This document shows positions 51,213 through 53,826 of a DNA stretch of 53,826 nt, piece by piece (positions within the stretch are counted from its first letter, which is position 1; every line of letters begins with the position of its first letter). The position numbers and the translations under genes were made by a program. The DNA is from Deltaproteobacteria bacterium. Its GTDB lineage: Bacteria; Myxococcota_A; Polyangia; Polyangiales; Ga0077539. Where the stretch lies: assembly GCA_016218725.1 (NCBI GenBank), contig JACRDB010000080.1, positions 1-53,826 of the forward strand, given 5' to 3'. The notes under the pieces are model-generated. The model was not told the origin of the DNA, ran no database searches, and saw only the letters and a program-made list of their open reading frames with translations.

Positions 51213-52495
51213 GGACAAAGCCCAGTATTGAACAACAGCGAGTTGTTGCAAAGCCCATCGATGCCTACCAGGGCAGCCAAAGTCCTTTCTGCAGCGGCCA
51301 TGATCTGCAGATGAGGTCGCGCCCGCTCACAGAGTGACTGTCGTCGCCTGTAGTCCGACAAAACCAATGAACTGTACTCCTGACGAAGTCCATAACAGGC
51401 TGACTCACGAACCATTTCAGGAGTCAACTCAGGATAGTTCGGGTCGGGAGCGTTAGATGTGCAGATGAGGAGAGTGGCTGTATTTCTTCTAATTGCTGCG
51501 TCAAGGCTGAGCGCAGCTGGAGAATTTTCGCCCAACACATTGGCTATGGATACCCACCAGTTAAGGAGAAAGGTATTGCGGCGTACTATCGCATCGCAGT
51601 GTGGAGGCAGGAGTCGACCGGTAGGCAACGTGTCAAAACAGTTCTGCGCGAGTTCGCCTCGACGAGTGCGCTCGATTAGATTGTCATAGTGTGCACTGCG
51701 AAGTTCGTCCCCTAGTTCTCGCAACCTCTTCTGTGCTACATAACAGGCATCGCGGGCATCGCCTACGGTCCAGCCAGCCACGATCGGACCAGAGTATGGT
51801 CCGATCTCAAACAGATTCTGGGGAAGTTCCCCAAGGCCTGCCCCCAAGAGGGAGGGCGCAGAGAGAGTTGGAGGTAGGATCAGGCTGCCAGTGCTCCAAC
51901 TCAGCATGTCCCTGATCGATCTCGGAGCATGCACACGTCGAACGGCGTCGAAAAAATCAGATGCGGGAGCATGCTGAGATTGGCTCCTACCAGAGTTGGA
52001 TGGAACAGAATCTAGCGGCCACTCCCCTCTGCAACCGAGACCTTGCTGGCAATTCTCGCAGCACGATTTCGGTCGAATCTGGTGAGTTTGAACCGAGATT
52101 GGTAGCTTGTAATCTGTCAGGTATGGTACCCCTGACTCAGCGAACCGGGGAGTCTGGCGGCCGAAGTCCTGGGAGCTGAAATCTTCCGGCCAGATCTCAT
52201 AGGGCTTCCTGGCCCGCAGGGGCCGCTCCGGGTACCCTCCACGACCGATCCCCGCAAACGGCGGCATCGTGGCCTGGGGCGCGTCAGAGGGCCAGATCTC
52301 GTACCGGGCCTTGCCCTGTGGCGCTGTGGGCATCGTTGCAGCAGGCGATGTAGGCTGCGGCGCTTGCATTCCCTCCTTGCCCGCTACAGAGTTCAGGTCC
52401 ATGGCGGCGCGCCACGCGCCCGGGTCCTTGGCCTTCTCGGTGCCACTCGTGTTGGGCGCCCACCCGGGCGGAAAGATCTCGTACGGTTTGCTCAC
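51209..52495 (-). CDS. YEI[F/W]P-repeat protein with variable C-terminus (first copy)
   Basis: 428 residues from the second of two GTGs (MSKPYEIFPPGWAPNTSG), which has GGAG six bases upstream. The N-terminal ~105 residues carry KPYEIFPPGW, ARYEIWPSDA and KPYEIWPEDF and are almost identical to the protein at 49973, down to GTEKAKDPGAWRAAMDLN and SDAPQATMPP. The rest is unrelated: a short Cys stretch (CCENCQQGLGC), Pro/Ser-rich spacer and helical segments (DARDACYVAQKRLRELGDELRSAHYDNLIERTRRGELAQNC, IVRRNTFLLNWWVSIANVLGENSPAALSLDAAIRRN, ESACYGLRQEYSSLVLSDYRRRQSLC). The variable part has much lower G+C. No signal peptide or known domain. Confidence 0.8.
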   Translation of the reverse strand: MSKPYEIFPPGWAPNTSGTEKAKDPGAWRAAMDLNSVAGKEGMQAPQPTSPAATMPTAPQGKARYEIWPSDAPQATMPPFAGIGRGGYPERPLRARKPYEIWPEDFSSQDFGRQTPRFAESGVPYLTDYKLPISVQTHQIRPKSCCENCQQGLGCRGEWPLDSVPSNSGRSQSQHAPASDFFDAVRRVHAPRSIRDMLSWSTGSLILPPTLSAPSLLGAGLGELPQNLFEIGPYSGPIVAGWTVGDARDACYVAQKRLRELGDELRSAHYDNLIERTRRGELAQNCFDTLPTGRLLPPHCDAIVRRNTFLLNWWVSIANVLGENSPAALSLDAAIRRNTATLLICTSNAPDPNYPELTPEMVRESACYGLRQEYSSLVLSDYRRRQSLCERARPHLQIMAAAERTLAALVGIDGLCNNSLLFNTGLCP

Positions 52496-52553
52496 CGACA
52501 CCTCCCGGCGCCGTATGGCACTCCACGGGCGCGGGTTCCGTTACCGCACATGG

Positions 52554-52946
52554 TCATGCCCCGCTCCTGCGACCGCAGGCGATGACCCGTACAGGCACCC
52601 CAACCTGCGCGGAGCAGGAGACCGCCACGCGGCCCTTGTCACCCATCTTGGCCTCGGGGTTGTTCCTCGCCATCGCGGACTTGGGCACATCCGTGGCGCT
52701 CGTCGGGGCGGGCTGGGCGGCGGGGAAGTTTGCGTCCGTGGCCCACTCCCCGGCGATGGCTGAGCTCTCGTTGGCGGTCTGGTACTGGGCCGTCACGGTC
52801 GTCGCCCCCGGCGTCCCATCCACGATGGCCTGGAGCGTCACCACGTCCGCGCTGCCAAGGAGGTCGTCGAACTGCGGATCGCTGTAGTAGGTCACCCCGG
52901 TGTTGATGACCTTGTTGAACACCACCACGTTGAAGAAGCGCGCCAT
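52554..52946 (-). CDS. Small beta-rich protein, paralogue B
   Basis: 130 residues from the ATG at 52946 (MARFFNVVVFNKVINTGVTYY). It shares a head with its neighbour at 53352: VFNKVIN..VTYYSDPQF.DLLG.AD...LQAIVDGTPG..TVT.QYQT. A conserved SATDVPKS and a GRV.V.C...VRVIAC ending follow. Predicted to be a beta sandwich from alternating strands (VVTLQAIVDGTPGATTVTAQYQTA). No signal peptide. It starts 16 bases after the paralogue and ends 58 bases before the YEI[F/W]P gene, so all appear to form one operon. Function unknown; could be a structural or binding subunit. Confidence 0.78.
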   Translation of the reverse strand: MARFFNVVVFNKVINTGVTYYSDPQFDDLLGSADVVTLQAIVDGTPGATTVTAQYQTANESSAIAGEWATDANFPAAQPAPTSATDVPKSAMARNNPEAKMGDKGRVAVSCSAQVGVPVRVIACGRRSGA

Positions 52947-52962
52947 GACGGCCACCTGCTCC

Positions 52963-53352
52963 CTATACATCCACCCGGATGCACGCGATCACCCGCACGG
53001 CCACGCCCGAGGTGTTGGTCGCACAGGTCACCTTCACCCTCCCCAGGGCCCCCATTGTGTCGCTGGCGGCGTTGCGGTCCATGTCCGACTTGGGCACGTC
53101 CGTGGCACTGCCGGGCACCACTGAGCAGGCGAAGCCCGACACGTCCTTCCAGAGCGCGTCGATGGGCGCTCCGTCGTTGGACGTCTGGTACTGCACCGTC
53201 ACCGTCTCCGTGCCTGGGGTCCCGTCCACGATCGCTTGCAGGATCAACGTGTCCGCCTGCCCCAGCAGGTCGTTGAACTGTGGGTCGCTGTAGTACGTGA
53301 CGCTCTTGTTGATCACCTTGTTGAAGATCTCGACGTTGCCCCTGCGTGCCAT
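52963..53352 (-). CDS. Small beta-rich protein, paralogue A
   Basis: 129 residues from the ATG at 53352 (MARRGNVEIFNKVINKSVTYY), preceded by GGGGAG. Same fold family as the following gene: YYSDPQFNDLLGQADTLILQAIVDGTPGTETVTVQYQTSNDG, PGSATDVPKSDMDRN, GRVKVTCATNTSGVAVRVIACIR. Two cysteines near the C-terminus are shared in position with the paralogue. It is the first gene of the 5-kb operon, with an A+T-richer upstream region that probably holds the promoter. Not recognised; the TVTVQYQTSNDG phrase resembles beta-sandwich decoration or carbohydrate-binding modules. Confidence 0.78.
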   Translation of the reverse strand: MARRGNVEIFNKVINKSVTYYSDPQFNDLLGQADTLILQAIVDGTPGTETVTVQYQTSNDGAPIDALWKDVSGFACSVVPGSATDVPKSDMDRNAASDTMGALGRVKVTCATNTSGVAVRVIACIRVDV

Positions 53353-53696
53353 GTGCCTGCTCCCCTGTTGGGTGTGAAGTGGCCCGCCAGGCCACCCTCC
53401 ATGCTCACCCACCTGTCACCATGAAGGCAAACCCAACGCTACACACACACACAGGCTTTCAAGCGAAATCCGACAAAAATCGTCCCGTCCTGTCGATTTT
53501 GGTAACGTGTTGAAATTCTTGTCATTTCTGTCTTCTCGGGGAGAGCGCAGCGCGGGTTGACCAGGCGCCGAGGTTGGACGACCGAGCTGCCCTTCGGCTC
53601 CTGGGCCGTCTCCATTGGGGCGATATTCTGGCAGGAATCGCCTCCACTTTCGCACGTTCGGTGCAGCGATTGTGTCTATCACTACTGTAGCCGATC
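53353..53696. other. Intergenic region, probable promoter of the YEI[F/W]P operon
   Basis: 344 bases without a convincing gene. It is A+T-rich compared with its surroundings. AAAATCG (53476-53482) and CGATTTT (53494-53500) form a hairpin, and CGACA/TGTCG (53471-53475/53491-53495) is an alternative pairing. A CA-dinucleotide run lies near 53441-53452. Sigma-factor boxes could not be assigned. Confidence 0.4.
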
Positions 53697-53826
53697 TTAC
53701 CTACGTGTGGGCGTAGGAGGTGCGGGTGAGAGCACCGTGGGGTAACCGTCCTCGGTGCGGGTGGGCGCCGTGGGGTGACCGTCCTCGGTGCGGGTGGGCG
53801 CCGTGGGGTAACCGTCCTCGGTGCGG
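53697..53826 (-). CDS. C-terminus of an 11-residue-repeat protein (cut by window edge)
   Basis: The minus-strand frame enters at the right edge as repeated RTEDG[Y/H]PTAPT units and ends VLSPAPPTPTRR with a TAA at 53697-53699. The 33-base DNA period is 11 codons exactly, and the opposite strand has a stop in each unit in the matching phase, which favours this reading. The protein would be Pro/Thr-rich and acidic-basic alternating, perhaps a surface stalk or linker. It lies just upstream of the YEI[F/W]P operon, same direction. Confidence 0.45.
   Translation of the reverse strand, partial: RTEDGYPTAPTRTEDGHPTAPTRTEDGYPTVLSPAPPTPTRR
53735..53826. repeat. 33-bp tandem repeats at the right edge
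   Basis: Units beginning CCGTGGGGT at 53735, 53768 and 53801 are nearly identical (one A/G change between copies) and continue past the window end. There are no spacers, so this is not a CRISPR array. Confidence 0.85.

Noticed and set aside
53416..53682. 88-codon minus-strand gene upstream of the small paralogues
   Set aside because: No family, no ribosome site, and it covers the A+T-rich region expected to hold the operon promoter.
53735..53826. CRISPR array
   Set aside because: The 33-base units are directly joined with no unique spacers.

Overview
This is a G+C-rich stretch of a bacterial chromosome. Several features point to the Myxococcota, most likely the Polyangia/Sandaracinaceae side: C-terminal Cys/transmembrane/Arg-run tails of the MYXO-CTERM kind, Asp/Thr-rich linkers behind lipoprotein signals, Cys-rich repeat lipoproteins, and three Ser/Thr kinases within about 9 kb. 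This assignment is inference from protein style, not a database match.

Layout. (1) 1-6752, minus strand: a translationally coupled heavy-metal efflux operon (outer membrane factor, membrane fusion protein, RND pump, OmpR-type regulator, histidine kinase cut by the window edge). (2) 6778-16346: an accessory-looking block with a TIM-barrel protein, an HNH endonuclease, several unrecognised proteins, two truncated genes, a 42-bp palindrome, an IS21-type remnant, an LRR-like protein and a beta-propeller protein, bordered by tRNA-Gly(CCC). (3) 16511-28936: an inositol-monophosphatase-like enzyme, a REEG-repeat protein, a vWA lipoprotein, a hairpin-rich gap that may hold a structured RNA, a DUF1704/MATCAP-type metallopeptidase, envelope proteins, a kinase-PilZ protein coupled to a saccharopine dehydrogenase-like gene, and a GH13 glycosidase. 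(4) 29126-34328, plus strand: a signalling cluster with a degenerate cyclase-kinase fusion, a second membrane kinase and a PEGA-like membrane protein. (5) 34361-35334: a REP-associated tyrosine transposase between long inverted repeats. (6) 35386-48153: large secreted or lipid-anchored Cys-rich, FG-GAP, fibronectin-like and double-psi-barrel-like proteins, a methyltransferase, a TerB-like protein ending in an L7/L12-like domain, a DUF817 membrane protein and an acyltransferase-like protein.

(7) 48322-53352, minus strand, is the part most likely to be undescribed. Two paralogous ~130-aa proteins are followed by two larger proteins that share an almost identical N-terminal leader built from YEI[F/W]P repeats but have unrelated Cys-containing C-terminal parts. 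Each leader protein overlaps the start codon of a different downstream gene (an RCC1-repeat lipoprotein; a 150-aa unknown protein). The leader DNA is G+C-rich and the variable part of one of them is clearly A+T-richer, which looks like modular exchange. The layout recalls polymorphic effector-immunity cassettes or a cargo-targeting system, but no toxin fold is recognised. The right edge carries the C-terminus of another protein made of 11-residue repeats.
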